Shown: piece by piece, positions 1-10,730 of the stretch
How positions within the stretch are numbered: the first letter of the stretch is position 1
Layout of the letters: every line of letters starts with the position of its first letter
Assembly (NCBI RefSeq): GCF_014874095.1
Contig: NZ_JADBEB010000001.1
Span: forward strand, 4,960,001-5,024,000
DNA length: 64,000 nt
From: Plantactinospora soyae
GTDB lineage: Bacteria > Actinomycetota > Actinomycetes > Mycobacteriales > Micromonosporaceae
Direction of reading: 5' to 3'
Position numbers and translations under genes: made by a program
The notes under the pieces: generated by a model
Told to the model about the DNA's origin: nothing
The model's database searches: none
Seen by the model: only the letters and a program-made list of their open reading frames with translations

Positions 1-57
1 CAGGGTCGCCGCCCCTCGGGTGGGTGGTGGACGGCGACACTGTCGTGGATCCGTGGA

Positions 58-1817
<1,760 letters not shown>

Positions 1818-3359
1818 GTGCCGACCGTGCCGCTGCCCGCAGATCCGAACCTCGAACAACTGCGCCACCAGGCCCGTACCCTGCAACGGGCGGTACGCGC
1901 CGGCGAACCCGCCGCGCTGGCCCGGATCGCCGAGCACCACCCGGCGGGCGTACCGGCCGAGGCGGCCCGGGCCGGCTTCCCGCGCCACGCCGCCCAACTC
2001 GTGATCGCCCGGGAGTACGGCTTCACCGGCTGGCCCCGGCTCAAGCGGCACCTGGACGTGGTCACTCGCTACCGTCGGGACCCCGACCCGCTCGTCCCGT
2101 CCGGTGGCACACCGCTCGTCCCGTCCGGTGCGGTGGCGGCCGAGTTCTGCCGGTCGGCGTGTCTCAACTACGACGACGACGGGCCACGGCGGTGGGCCGA
2201 GGCGCGCCGGCTGCTTGCCGAGCGACCCGACCTGACCGCCGGGAACATCTGGGCCGCGGCCGCCGCGGCCGAGCCCGCCGCGGTCGCCCGGTTGCTGGCC
2301 GGCGCACCGGAACTGGCCGGGCGGGACGGACCGCCGTACGGCTGGCCCCCGCTGTGCTATCTGAGCTACTCGCGGCTGGACCCGGAGATGCCGGCCGAAC
2401 CGGTACTGGCGACCGCCCGCCTGCTGCTCGACGCGGGTGCCGATCCGAACGCCGGCTTTCTCTGGCACGGCCTGCCGACGCCGTTCACGGTGCTGACCGG
2501 AGTCTTCGGCGAGGGAGAGCAGGGGTCGGGCCGGCAGCCCCGGCATCCGCACTCGCTCGCCCTGGCCCGGCTGCTGCTGGCCGCCGGTGCCGACCCGAAC
2601 GACGGACAGGCCCTGTACAACCGGATGTTCGGCCCGGACGACGACCACCTGGTGCTGCTCTTCGAGTTCGGCCTCGGCTCGGGGGACGGCGGTCCGTGGC
2701 GACGCCGGCTCGGCCCGATGGCCGATCCGCCCGCCGCGCTGCTGCGCCGCCAGCTCGAATGGGCGGTGGCGCACGGCTTCGCCGACCGGGTACGGCTGCT
2801 GCTCCGGCACGGCGTCGACGTACGGGCGCCGCTGTCCGACGGGCGTACCCCGGTCGAGGTGGCGGCGGCGCAGGGGCACGCCGAGGTGGTCGAGGTGCTG
2901 GCCGGCTTCGGCGTACCCGCTCCGGTACTGCGTGGGGTCGACGCCCTGGTGGCCGCCGTCCTGGCCGGCGAGCGTCGCCGGGTCGCCACGCTGCTGGCCG
3001 GCGACTCCGAACTGCTGGCCGCCGCCGTCGCCCGGCATCCCACGCTGATCCTCCGGGCCGGCGCCACCGGCCGGCCGGAGGCGGTCGAGTTGGCGGCCGA
3101 ACTCGGCTTCGATCCGGACGCCACGGTGGACGGGGCGACCGCGCTGCACTGGGCGGCCTGGCGTGGGGATCTCGAGGTGGCCCGCCGGCTGGTACGCGCG
3201 GGAGCCGACCTGGACCGCCGCGACGACCGCTACCACGGCACCCCGCAGGACTGGGCCGGACACGCTCACCGGGACGCACTGGTCGACTACCTGATCGTCC
3301 AATCGGGAGCCCGGTCCGGCTCGGTACCCGATGCGAATAGTCCGGAAATATCCGACTGA
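1818..3359 (+). CDS. Ankyrin-repeat protein
   Basis: 513-residue cytosolic protein, probably a protein-protein interaction scaffold. Ankyrin-like helices recur, with signatures such as LLLDAGADPNAG, LLLAAGADPND, GRTPVEVAAAQGHAEVVEVLA and ATALHWAAWRGDLEVARRLVRAGADLDRRD near the C-terminus. The first 90 residues (LRHQARTLQRAVRAG, GFTGWPRLKRHL) resemble the leader of actinobacterial ankyrin proteins that precedes the repeats. The GTG at 1818 is preceded by GAAGGAG at 1806-1812 with 5-nt spacing, which fixes the start against a longer open frame from 1536. No signal peptide or membrane segment is seen. The partner and pathway are unknown. Confidence 0.85.
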   Translation: MPTVPLPADPNLEQLRHQARTLQRAVRAGEPAALARIAEHHPAGVPAEAARAGFPRHAAQLVIAREYGFTGWPRLKRHLDVVTRYRRDPDPLVPSGGTPLVPSGAVAAEFCRSACLNYDDDGPRRWAEARRLLAERPDLTAGNIWAAAAAAEPAAVARLLAGAPELAGRDGPPYGWPPLCYLSYSRLDPEMPAEPVLATARLLLDAGADPNAGFLWHGLPTPFTVLTGVFGEGEQGSGRQPRHPHSLALARLLLAAGADPNDGQALYNRMFGPDDDHLVLLFEFGLGSGDGGPWRRRLGPMADPPAALLRRQLEWAVAHGFADRVRLLLRHGVDVRAPLSDGRTPVEVAAAQGHAEVVEVLAGFGVPAPVLRGVDALVAAVLAGERRRVATLLAGDSELLAAAVARHPTLILRAGATGRPEAVELAAELGFDPDATVDGATALHWAAWRGDLEVARRLVRAGADLDRRDDRYHGTPQDWAGHAHRDALVDYLIVQSGARSGSVPDANSPEISD

Positions 3360-3478
3360 CGACCTGGTTTCTGCCGCTGACTCTCCGTGGCTAATCGATG
3401 CCGGCGACGCGTAGGCTGCTGATCGGAGGTGCGGATGGACGCGTCACGAATGGATGCGTCGGGGGCGGCGGGCGGACT

Positions 3479-4423
3479 ATGACATTCGAGTCGGACACGT
3501 GGTCGGAAGCGGGATCGCTACGTCACGACGCACTCTTCTACCGGGACGACGACGACTACGTCACCAGCATCCGGTCGTTCGTCGAGGCGGGACTCGCCGC
3601 CGACGAGCCGGTCCTGATCGCGGTGCCCGGTCCCCGGCTGGACCTGCTCCGGACGACCCTCGGCGCCAGCACCGACCTGCGGTTCGTCGACATGGCCCGG
3701 GACGGGCGCAACCCGGCGTGGATCATCCCCGGCGTTCTGCACGCCTTCGTCGCCGAGAACACCCGGGCCCGGGTACGCATCGTCGGGGAGCCGATCTGGC
3801 CGGGCCGGTCGGCGACCGCCTACCCCCGGTGCGTACAGCACGAAGCCCTGATCAACATCGCCCTCGCCAAGTGGCCGGTCAGCATCCTCTGCCCGTACGA
3901 CTCGGTACGGCTGGACGTCGACACCATCGCCGACGCGGCGAGCACCCACCCGTACCTGATCAGAGGCGGCGACCGGCAGCCCAGCGCCGGCTACGGCCAT
4001 CCCGAGCGCGTCGTCGACGCCCTGAACCTGCCCTTTCCCGCGCCGGAGCCATCCGCGCCGACGCTGTTCTTCGACGCCTCGGGACTGGCCGAGATGCGGG
4101 CGATGGTCGCCGACCTGGCCCGTCAGGCCGGCCTCGCCGCCGAGCGGGTCGAGGACCTGCGGGTCGCGGCGAACGAGATCGCCACGAACGCCGTCGTGCA
4201 CTCGGGTCGCCCGGCCGTGGCGCGGGTCTGGCTCGACGAGGAGGGCGTGGTCTGCGAGATCACCGGCTCCAGTGTGCTCACCGACCGGCTCGCCGGCCGG
4301 ATCCCGCCCTCGCCGATCAGCGACAGCGGCCGGGGCCTGCTCCTGGTGAACTACCTCTGCGACCTGGTCCAGGTGCACACCGACGACACGTCCACCGCCG
4401 TCCGGCTGCACATGTACCGGTGA
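3479..4423 (+). CDS. MEDS-domain / anti-sigma-type HATPase sensor
   Basis: 314 residues. The N-terminal half (about 10-175) is a MEDS (methanogen/methylotroph DcmR sensory) domain: HDALFYRDDDDYV, AGLAADEPVLIAVP, then GEPIWPGRS and CPYDS. The C-terminal half (about 195-310) is a GHKL ATPase of the RsbW anti-sigma type, with the N-box ANEIATNAVVHSG and the G2-like motif SGRGLLLVNYLCD. Such proteins phosphorylate or bind anti-anti-sigma factors in partner switching. The start is set at the ATG at 3479 where homology begins; a TAGGCT box at 3412-3417 could give a leader of about 55 nt. It converges with the antiporter gene with a 13-bp gap. Its sigma factor or antagonist is not in the window. Confidence 0.83.
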   Translation: MTFESDTWSEAGSLRHDALFYRDDDDYVTSIRSFVEAGLAADEPVLIAVPGPRLDLLRTTLGASTDLRFVDMARDGRNPAWIIPGVLHAFVAENTRARVRIVGEPIWPGRSATAYPRCVQHEALINIALAKWPVSILCPYDSVRLDVDTIADAASTHPYLIRGGDRQPSAGYGHPERVVDALNLPFPAPEPSAPTLFFDASGLAEMRAMVADLARQAGLAAERVEDLRVAANEIATNAVVHSGRPAVARVWLDEEGVVCEITGSSVLTDRLAGRIPPSPISDSGRGLLLVNYLCDLVQVHTDDTSTAVRLHMYR

Positions 4424-4436
4424 CCCCGGCCCGGTC

Positions 4437-5744
4437 TCACTCCCGGGCCGCGGCGGGTGCGCGGCGGGCTCTCGGCACCCGCGCCCCGGCGGAGTCGTCG
4501 GCGCCGCCGCCCACGGCCTTCCCGTCGAGGAGCTGCATCACCGGGGTCGCCGCCACCCCGTGTACGACCACGGAAATGATCACCGCCAGACCGGCCGTCG
4601 CCCACAGCAGGTCGGTTCCGGGGAAGTAGGCGTGCGTGGTGGCGTACGCCAGGTAGTAGAACGTACCGACGCCACGGATGCCGAACAGGGCGATCACCCA
4701 ACGTTCGGCGGGCCGGCCCGGGGTGCCGAGCAGCGACAGCCAGCCGGTCAGCGGCCGTACGACGAAGACCAGCGCCAGGGCCACCGCGACCGCCGGCCAG
4801 GTCAGCGGGGCCAGCAGCCCGGTGACCACCGCGCCCCCCAGGAGCAGCAGCAACAGGACGGTGAGCAGCCGTTCGACCTGCTCGGCGAAGTTGTGCAGCA
4901 CCTGGTGGTACTCGTTCGACCGCTCCGCCGCCCGGATCGCCCGAGCCGTCACGAAGACCGCGATGAAGCCGTACCCGCCGATCAGCTCGACCAGGCCGAA
5001 CGACAGGAAGGTGGCGGCCAGCGCGAGGAAACCCTCCGAGTGCCGGGCCAGCCGCAGTTGCTCCGACCGGGCCCGGAAGAACAGCTTGCCGAGCAGCCAT
5101 CCGACCAGCAGCCCGCCGGCCACCCCGACCAGGGTCCGGTAGCCGACGTCGACGGTCAGCCACTCGGCCAGCCAGTCCCCGGGCGCCAGGCCCATCGTGG
5201 CAATGGCGATGGCGGCGTAGACGAAGGGGAAGGCGAGCCCGTCGTTGAGTCCGGCCTCGGCGGTCAGGGCGAACCGGACCTCGTCCTCGGAGTCCTCGAC
5301 GTCGGTCGGCTCGCCGACCTGCACGTCGGCGGCGAGCACCGGATCGGTCGGCGCCAGCGCGGCGGCCAGCAGCAGTGCGGCGGCCGGCGCCAGACTCATC
5401 CACCACCAGCCCAGTACCGCCACCGCCGCGATGCAGAGCGGCATGGCGATGGCCAGCAGCCGCCAGGCCGAGGACCAGCTGCGCCGGCCGAGCGGGCGGT
5501 CGATCTTCAGTCCGGCGCCCATCAGCGCCACGATCACCCCGATCTCGGTGAGCTGGGTGGCTATGCCGGCGTGACTGCGTGGATCCGGTGCCGGCAGTCC
5601 GAGCGGCAGCAGGAACACGACCATGCCGAGGCCGAGGAAGGCGATCGGCATGGAGAGCGGCCGACGCTCCAGCACCCGGGGCAGGATGCCGGCGAGCAGC
5701 GCGCCGAACCCGATCAACGCATACGAGACAGCGGAGAGATCCAC
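4437..5744 (-). CDS. CPA1 family cation/proton antiporter
   Basis: 435-residue polytopic membrane protein of the monovalent cation:proton antiporter-1 family (NhaP-like), expected to exchange Na+ or K+ for H+ across the cytoplasmic membrane. The family core ALAPTDPVLAADVQVGEP and the following GLNDGLAFPFVYAAIA (ion-binding Asn-Asp) are clear, as is LFGIRGVGTFYYLAYA in a late helix. About 11-12 hydrophobic segments fill residues 5-405. The C-terminus (about 410-435) is a short charged tail with no RCK or CNBD domain. The GTG start at 5744 has a weak purine-rich SD. It sits between two anti-sigma/phosphatase-type genes, so stress-linked expression is possible but not shown. Confidence 0.88.
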   Translation of the reverse strand: MDLSAVSYALIGFGALLAGILPRVLERRPLSMPIAFLGLGMVVFLLPLGLPAPDPRSHAGIATQLTEIGVIVALMGAGLKIDRPLGRRSWSSAWRLLAIAMPLCIAAVAVLGWWWMSLAPAAALLLAAALAPTDPVLAADVQVGEPTDVEDSEDEVRFALTAEAGLNDGLAFPFVYAAIAIATMGLAPGDWLAEWLTVDVGYRTLVGVAGGLLVGWLLGKLFFRARSEQLRLARHSEGFLALAATFLSFGLVELIGGYGFIAVFVTARAIRAAERSNEYHQVLHNFAEQVERLLTVLLLLLLGGAVVTGLLAPLTWPAVAVALALVFVVRPLTGWLSLLGTPGRPAERWVIALFGIRGVGTFYYLAYATTHAYFPGTDLLWATAGLAVIISVVVHGVAATPVMQLLDGKAVGGGADDSAGARVPRARRAPAAARE

Positions 5745-5867
5745 CCCGCCACTCTTTCCCCGCCGGGTCGGTCCGCACGCCTGTCCGGCGGGCCCGGGTG
5801 CCGGACGGGTTCGGCCGACCGGGCCGGAGTTCGCATCCCGCCCCAGGTCGGCGGGGCAGGACGGGGG

Positions 5868-8012
5868 TCAGTCCGGTGCTGTGGTCCCGGGTGGGATCAG
5901 CATCTCGAACCAGACGGTGGAGCCGCGGACCGTCGGATCGGTGCCCCAGGCGTCGCTGAGTTGCTCGATCAGCCCGAGCCCCCGACCCCGGCTGCTGAGT
6001 TTCTCGGTCCGGGTCCGGGTCACCGTGCCCCGGGTGCCGCTGTCGGCGACCGAGACCAGTAGCCGCTCCGGGCTGAGGTCGATCTCCACCCGGGCGGCGG
6101 TGCCGGCGTGCAGCAGCGCGTTGGTGGTCAACTCGCTCGCGCAGAGCACCGCTCCGCTGATCACCTGGTCGGGCACCGCCCAGAGGGTCAACTGGGCGTT
6201 CAGCCAGTGCCGGACCCGGCCGGGTGCGGTCGGCTCCGCCGGAACCTCCATGCTCGCCGACCGGCTCGGGGTGGTGGCGTGCTCGACGGCGAGCACTGCG
6301 ACGTCGTCCTCGGTGCTGCCGGGAACCGCGCCGGTGGCCAGCGCGCAGAGGGTACGGGGGTCACCGGTGGCCGCCCCGGCCAGGCCGGCGGCGAGGATCT
6401 CCAGTCCCTCGGTCAGGCTCCGCCGCCGGCGCTCCACCACCCCGTCGCTGAACAGCAGCAGGGTGTCGCCCGGCGGAAAGTCCACGGTCACCGTCGTGCG
6501 TGGTCCGTCGAGCCCGAGCGGCACGCCCGGCGGCACGTCGACGTACCGGACGGTGGACGGCTGGCCGGGGGAGCCGCGCCGGATCAGGGGCGGGGGATGA
6601 CCGGCACTGGCGATCGTCAACCGGTGGCTCTCCGGCCTGATCACCCCGTAGACCACGGTGACGAAGAGTTCGTCGCTGTGCGCCTCCGCGCTCAGGCTGG
6701 TCACCAGCCGGTCCAGCCCGGCCAGCACCGGTGTCGGATCGGCGTCGCTCAGCGCGAGCGCCCGCAGCGCCGCGCGTACCTGCCCCATCAGGGCGGCGGC
6801 CTGTACGTCGTGACCGGCCACGTCGCCGAGGACCACGGCCAGTTGACCGTCCGGCAGGGCGAAGGCGTCGTAGAAGTCGCCACCGGCCGCGTTGCCGTCG
6901 ACACCGGCGTCGTAGCGGGCGGCGATCCGGAGCAGCGGCAGGTCGGGCAGGTGCTCCGGCAACATGCTGCGCTGGAGCAGCTGCGCCGTCCCGTGCTGCG
7001 TCTCGAACCGTCGGGCCCGCTCGGCCGCCTGGGCCACCAGTTCCGCCGAGGCGGTCAACAGGGCCCGCTCCGGGGGCGGCCAGAGGTGCGGCTGCCGGTA
7101 GGCGACCGCGAGCCCGCCGCGCAGGGACGGCGTACGCAGCGGCAGCGCGGCGAGCGCACGGACCTTCTCGTCGTGCCGGTCGACCGCGTTGTTCAGCAGC
7201 GGCTGACCGTCGGTGGCGAACATCGGCGTACCGCTGTCGGCCGTCAGCACCAGCGGCGCGGTCGAGCCGGCGTCGTGCCGTCGCCACAACGGCGGAAGGC
7301 GTTCGTCGGCCTCGTCCAGCACCTCGCCACGGATCCGCCGTACCACCCGCCAGCCGGGGCCGTCGTCCACGCCGAACTCGGCCTGGTCGGCGCCGAACGT
7401 CGAGACGGCGCTGCGCAGTGCGACCCGGGCGACGTCGTCGAGGGTGAGCGTGCCGGACAGTGCCGAGGCCAGCTCGCTGAGACTCTGCAACCGCTGGGTG
7501 ACCTGCGTCGTCTCGGCGGTCACCGTGAGTACGCCGATGATCTGGCCCACCGTGTCCCGTACGGCGGAGTAGCCCCGGGTGAAGACCGACTGTTCCGCCG
7601 TCCGGGACTCCTCGCGGACGACCGGCAGCGGGGCCTCCTTCTCCAGGAAGGCCTCGCCGGTCCGGTAGACCCGTTCGAGTACGTCGCCGACGCCCGGCAC
7701 GTGCCACACCTCGTGGAACACCTCGGCCGCCGGTCGGCCGAACGCGCCCGGATGCTTGGCCGTGATGAGTTCGGCGAAGCCGTCGTTGTAGATCAGCGCC
7801 AGTTCGTCCCCGTACGCCAGGGCCATCGCGACCGGGGCGGAGAGCACCAGCTCGACGACGGCCCGCACCGCGGGGTCCCAGTGCTCCGGGGGACCCAGCG
7901 GGGTGTCCAGCCAACGCAGGCCGGCCGGAGGCGCGACCGTCGGACGGGCGGTCGGCAACGCTCCGGCCACGGTGGAAGGGGGAGCGGGAACCCGCCCTAC
8001 CGTGCCTGGCAT
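5868..8012 (-). CDS. PAS-GAF-SpoIIE phosphatase with C-terminal HATPase
   Basis: 714-residue signalling protein. In order: PAS-like region (about 30-165, SAPVAMALAYGDELALIYND), GAF (about 175-345), PP2C/SpoIIE phosphatase (about 350-565: AGGDFYDAFALPDG, VVLGDVAGHDVQAA, ASAGHPPPLIRRG, LLFSDGVVERR), and an RsbW-like HATPase (about 590-712: ASELTTNALLHAG, SRGRGLGLIEQL). It should dephosphorylate an anti-anti-sigma protein in response to a ligand sensed by PAS/GAF, while the ATPase can act in the opposite direction. The start is leaderless: TAGGCT at 8019-8024 lies 6 nt from the ATG. Together with the MEDS/HATPase gene at 3479 it suggests a partner-switching neighbourhood. Confidence 0.9.
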   Translation of the reverse strand: MPGTVGRVPAPPSTVAGALPTARPTVAPPAGLRWLDTPLGPPEHWDPAVRAVVELVLSAPVAMALAYGDELALIYNDGFAELITAKHPGAFGRPAAEVFHEVWHVPGVGDVLERVYRTGEAFLEKEAPLPVVREESRTAEQSVFTRGYSAVRDTVGQIIGVLTVTAETTQVTQRLQSLSELASALSGTLTLDDVARVALRSAVSTFGADQAEFGVDDGPGWRVVRRIRGEVLDEADERLPPLWRRHDAGSTAPLVLTADSGTPMFATDGQPLLNNAVDRHDEKVRALAALPLRTPSLRGGLAVAYRQPHLWPPPERALLTASAELVAQAAERARRFETQHGTAQLLQRSMLPEHLPDLPLLRIAARYDAGVDGNAAGGDFYDAFALPDGQLAVVLGDVAGHDVQAAALMGQVRAALRALALSDADPTPVLAGLDRLVTSLSAEAHSDELFVTVVYGVIRPESHRLTIASAGHPPPLIRRGSPGQPSTVRYVDVPPGVPLGLDGPRTTVTVDFPPGDTLLLFSDGVVERRRRSLTEGLEILAAGLAGAATGDPRTLCALATGAVPGSTEDDVAVLAVEHATTPSRSASMEVPAEPTAPGRVRHWLNAQLTLWAVPDQVISGAVLCASELTTNALLHAGTAARVEIDLSPERLLVSVADSGTRGTVTRTRTEKLSSRGRGLGLIEQLSDAWGTDPTVRGSTVWFEMLIPPGTTAPD

Positions 8013-8149
8013 GTCAGCAGCCTAGCCGGAACCGCACAATCCGCTCGCCGCACGGATGGCAGGAGCCTCCGATGTGCTGCGGTCCTGGTCAGTCCGGGTC
8101 CGGTCGGCTCGCCGGAGTTCCGGTGGTGGTCGCCCGAGGCGGGCGGCGG

Positions 8150-8362
8150 CTACTCGGCCGAACTGGCGTCGGCCGGGCGACGCCGCATCGCGTCGTCGGC
8201 GAGGATCACCGTGGCGACCATCATGGCGACGCAGAGGCTGAACAGCCACGAACCGTCGTCGACCAGTCGGGCCGAGACGGGTGCCTGAAGCGCGGTGAGC
8301 AGAAAACCGAGCCAGGCCAGCCGGCGCTGCCGCGTCGAAAGAAACCCAGGAGCCTGATGCAT
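8150..8362 (-). CDS. Small two-helix membrane protein
   Basis: 70-residue hypothetical protein. Two hydrophobic stretches (about 15-30, LAWLGFLLTALQAPVSA, and 43-58, LFSLCVAMMVATVILA) separated by a short polar loop predict two membrane helices with a charged C-terminus rich in Arg/Asp. The ATG at 8362 is preferred because the charged STRQRR segment directly precedes the first helix; a longer in-frame start at 8494 adds only low-quality sequence. It is divergent from the MFS gene and 143 nt away. No function is recognised. Confidence 0.6.
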   Translation of the reverse strand: MHQAPGFLSTRQRRLAWLGFLLTALQAPVSARLVDDGSWLFSLCVAMMVATVILADDAMRRRPADASSAE

Positions 8363-8505
8363 CCCGAAATTCTGCCCTGACAGCCGCCGATCGCCGTCAC
8401 CCGTTCGGACGATTTGAGGGCGACCTGTCCGCTTGATCCGTCTCTGGCACCCCGGGCGGCATACGTGGTGGCGGCCCGACGGCCCCTCCGGCATGATCGA
8501 CGAGC

Positions 8506-9717
8506 GTGTCCACCACCTCCCGCACCACCACCCGGACCTCTCTGCTCGTCCTCGCCTACCTGGCCTTCGTCAGCCTCGGCCTGCCGGACGGCCTGCTGGG
8601 CGTCGCCTGGCCGTCGATCCGGTCGGACTTCACGGTGTCGACCGAGGCGGTCGGGCTGCTGCTCACCTCGGGCACCGTCGGCTACCTGATCTCCAGCGTC
8701 GTCGCCGGCTTCAGCATCGCCAGGATCGGTGTCGGCTGGCTGCTGGCCGGCAGTACCGCCCTGGCCAGCATCGCGCTCACCGGCTACGCCAGCTCGCCGG
8801 GCCTGCCCCTGATGATCGGCTGCGCGCTGCTGCTGGGACTCGGCTCGGGTGCGATCGACGCGGGGCTCAACGCGTACGCCGCCGGTGCGTTCGGTCCGCG
8901 CCACATGAACTGGCTGCACGCCTGTTTCGGGCTCGGCGTCGCCATCGGACCACTGATCATGACCACGGTGCTCGGTGCCGGCCTCGCCTGGCGCTGGGGG
9001 TACGGCATCGTCGCCGCCGCGCAGGTCGTACTGGCACTGGCCTTCGTCCTCACCGCCCGGAACTGGGCGCAGCACCGACCGGTGACCGGCATCCCCGCTC
9101 CGGACGGCGTTCCCGCCCCGCCGACCGGCCCGGTACGGATCGGGGCCACCCTGGCCCTGCCGGCGGTGTGGTTCGGCGCGCTGACCTTCGCGGTCTACGT
9201 GGCGATCGAGGTGGCCGCCGGCCTCTGGGCCTTCCTGCTGCTCACCGAGGACCGGGGAATGAGCGCGACCGCGGCCGGCCTCTGCGTGTCGCTCTACTGG
9301 GGCAGCCTCTTCGTGGGGCGGGTCGTCCAGGGGCTCTTCGCCAATCGGCTGGGTACCCGGTCGGTGCTGCTGGGCAGCATGCTCGGAATGACCGTCGGGT
9401 CGACGTTCGTCGCGCTGCCCGGACCGGCCTGGCTGGCGGTGCTCGGCCTCGCCGTCATCGGGTTCAGCGCGGCGCCGGTCTTCCCGCTGCTCACCCTCAC
9501 GACGGCCGAGCGGGTGGGCCAACGGCACGCCGATCGCGCGATCGGGGTGCAGATCGGCGCGGCGGGGGTGGGCGCCGCACTACTGCCGGCCGCGTTCGGA
9601 GTGCTGATCGGCCGTACCTCGGTCGCGGCGCTCGGGCCCGCGCTGGTGGTGTCGTCGCTGGCCATGCTGGTGCTCTACTGGGCCTCCACCCGACCCCGCC
9701 CGGTCCCGGCGCCGTGA
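8506..9717 (+). CDS. MFS transporter (12 TM)
   Basis: 403-residue major facilitator with about 12 hydrophobic helices. The segment LPDGLLGVAWPSIRSDF after helix 1 and LGLGSGAIDAGLNAYAA in helix 4 resemble the fucose/glucose-type FucP-like MFS branch. ARIGVGWLLAGS and ANRLGTRSVLLGS are loop motifs of the two halves. The GTG at 8506 begins MSTTSRTTTRTS; CATGAT at 8492-8497 lies 8 nt upstream, so the gene may be leaderless, although the hexamer is weak. Substrate unknown; a sugar is plausible only from family resemblance. Confidence 0.85.
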   Translation: MSTTSRTTTRTSLLVLAYLAFVSLGLPDGLLGVAWPSIRSDFTVSTEAVGLLLTSGTVGYLISSVVAGFSIARIGVGWLLAGSTALASIALTGYASSPGLPLMIGCALLLGLGSGAIDAGLNAYAAGAFGPRHMNWLHACFGLGVAIGPLIMTTVLGAGLAWRWGYGIVAAAQVVLALAFVLTARNWAQHRPVTGIPAPDGVPAPPTGPVRIGATLALPAVWFGALTFAVYVAIEVAAGLWAFLLLTEDRGMSATAAGLCVSLYWGSLFVGRVVQGLFANRLGTRSVLLGSMLGMTVGSTFVALPGPAWLAVLGLAVIGFSAAPVFPLLTLTTAERVGQRHADRAIGVQIGAAGVGAALLPAAFGVLIGRTSVAALGPALVVSSLAMLVLYWASTRPRPVPAP

Positions 9718-9800
9718 CGTCCGGCCCGCCGGCCGGGTCGAGCGATGGACGGGTCGTCGCGGGATCAGTGCGTCGGACCGGCCGGTGGGTCGTAGCCGGA

Positions 9801-10073
9801 TCAGTGCGGTCCGGACCGGCCGGTGGTCGACGGCCGGTACTGGCGCTGGTCGTCGGTGGTCTGGCTGGCCCGGTCCCGGGCCGCGCGGCTGTCGGCGGGC
9901 GGCTCGTCGGAGTCCGCCTCCGGCCCGTGGCCGAACGCCGACTCCGCACCCGCGTCGTTACCGGTCACGTCGTCGACCTGCCCGTCAGGGGTCGAGCTGG
10001 ACATCGCCCGTTCCAGATCGCGCAGCGGCAACCGCTCCTCGTCCCGCCAGACGTGCCCGTCGTTGTCGGTCAT
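9801..10073 (-). CDS. Small acidic, probably disordered protein
   Basis: 90-residue hydrophilic protein (MTDNDGHVWRDEERLPLRDL...). It is Asp/Glu/Ser-rich, lacks hydrophobic segments and ends in a polar low-complexity tail, so it is probably disordered and cytosolic. The ATG at 10073 has GGAAGG about 10 nt upstream. A strong hairpin (10085-10117) sits just before that SD. It lies next to the SRPBCC, DUF2795, YihY and ChaB genes, which are typical of stress-related loci. Not recognised as a named family. Confidence 0.6.
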   Translation of the reverse strand: MTDNDGHVWRDEERLPLRDLERAMSSSTPDGQVDDVTGNDAGAESAFGHGPEADSDEPPADSRAARDRASQTTDDQRQYRPSTTGRSGPH

Positions 10074-10084
10074 GTTCTGGCCTT

Positions 10085-10117
10085 CCCGGCCGGCGGAGGC
10101 GGCAAACGCCGGCCGGG
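10085..10117 (-). promoter_or_regulatory. 5' leader hairpin before the acidic protein gene
   Basis: Perfect 11-bp inverted repeat CCCGGCCGGCG / CGCCGGCCGGG with an 11-nt loop, ending at the SD (GGAAGG) of the gene starting at 10073. It could occlude the SD or act as a second terminator after the SRPBCC gene. Role inferred. Confidence 0.45.
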
Positions 10118-10142
10118 CGGCGGTGCCGACGACCCGGACGGC

Positions 10143-10176
10143 GGTGGCCGCCGGAAGACATCTTCCGGCGGCCACC
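10143..10176 (-). terminator. Terminator hairpin downstream of SRPBCC gene
   Basis: Perfect 16-bp inverted repeat (GGTGGCCGCCGGAAGA and its complement) with only CA between the arms, 26 nt beyond the SRPBCC stop. No U-tract follows, as is common for actinobacterial terminators. The same 13-nt arm core recurs in the terminator at 57829-57864. Confidence 0.75.
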
Positions 10177-10202
10177 ACAGGGCCCGGTATTGCGTCGCGG
10201 GG

Positions 10203-10664
10203 CTACGGCTGGGGTCGCGCCACGGTGCCGCGCCAGGCGCCACTCTCGGTGCCGCGTCGCTCGATGAACTCCTTGAACCGGTTCAGGTCGCCGGAGATCC
10301 TCCGGTCCACCATCCCGAGCTTCTCGCCGGCCTTCTCGGCGACCCCGTGCGGTTCGAACTCCATCTGCGCGGTGACCCGGGTGTGGTTCTCGTCGAGCCG
10401 GTGGAAGGTCACCACCCCGGCCTGTCGGGTGCCGTCGGTCGACGTCCAGGCCACCCGCTCGTCGGGCAACTGCTCGGTGATCTTGGCGTCGAACTCGCGG
10501 TTGACCCCGCCGATCTCGACCTTCCAGTGGGTCATCGTGTCCGACACCTGCCGGACCTCCTCGACGCCCTCCATGAACTCGGGAAAGTCCTCGAACTGGG
10601 TCCACTGGTCGTACGCGGTCCGGATCGGCACCGCTACGTCAACAGATTTGGTCACGCCACTCAT
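10203..10664 (-). CDS. SRPBCC family protein (polyketide cyclase/dehydrase-like)
   Basis: 153-residue START-like/SRPBCC fold protein of the type often labelled cyclase/dehydrase or coenzyme Q-binding Coq10-like. Recognisable pieces are VDVAVPIRTAYDQWTQFEDFPEFMEGVEEV at the N-terminus (helix-grip start), AWTSTDGTRQAGVVTFHRLDENHTRVTAQMEFEPHG in the sheet, and a long C-terminal helix region (GEKLGMVDRRISGDLNRFKEFIERRG). It probably binds a lipid or other hydrophobic ligand. AAGGAGG lies before the ATG. A strong hairpin terminator follows. The ligand is unknown; the neighbours suggest an envelope or stress role. Confidence 0.85.
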   Translation of the reverse strand: MSGVTKSVDVAVPIRTAYDQWTQFEDFPEFMEGVEEVRQVSDTMTHWKVEIGGVNREFDAKITEQLPDERVAWTSTDGTRQAGVVTFHRLDENHTRVTAQMEFEPHGVAEKAGEKLGMVDRRISGDLNRFKEFIERRGTESGAWRGTVARPQP

Positions 10665-10730
10665 CTGACATCCTCCTTCTCGTCCGGCCGGTCTCTGCCA
10701 CGGCCATTCGTCTGGCGAGTCGGTTTCGCG

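Noticed and set aside
4560-6062. 500-codon plus-strand frame opposite the antiporter
   Set aside because: Gln/Arg/Gly-rich shadow of membrane-protein codons; no domain or SD.
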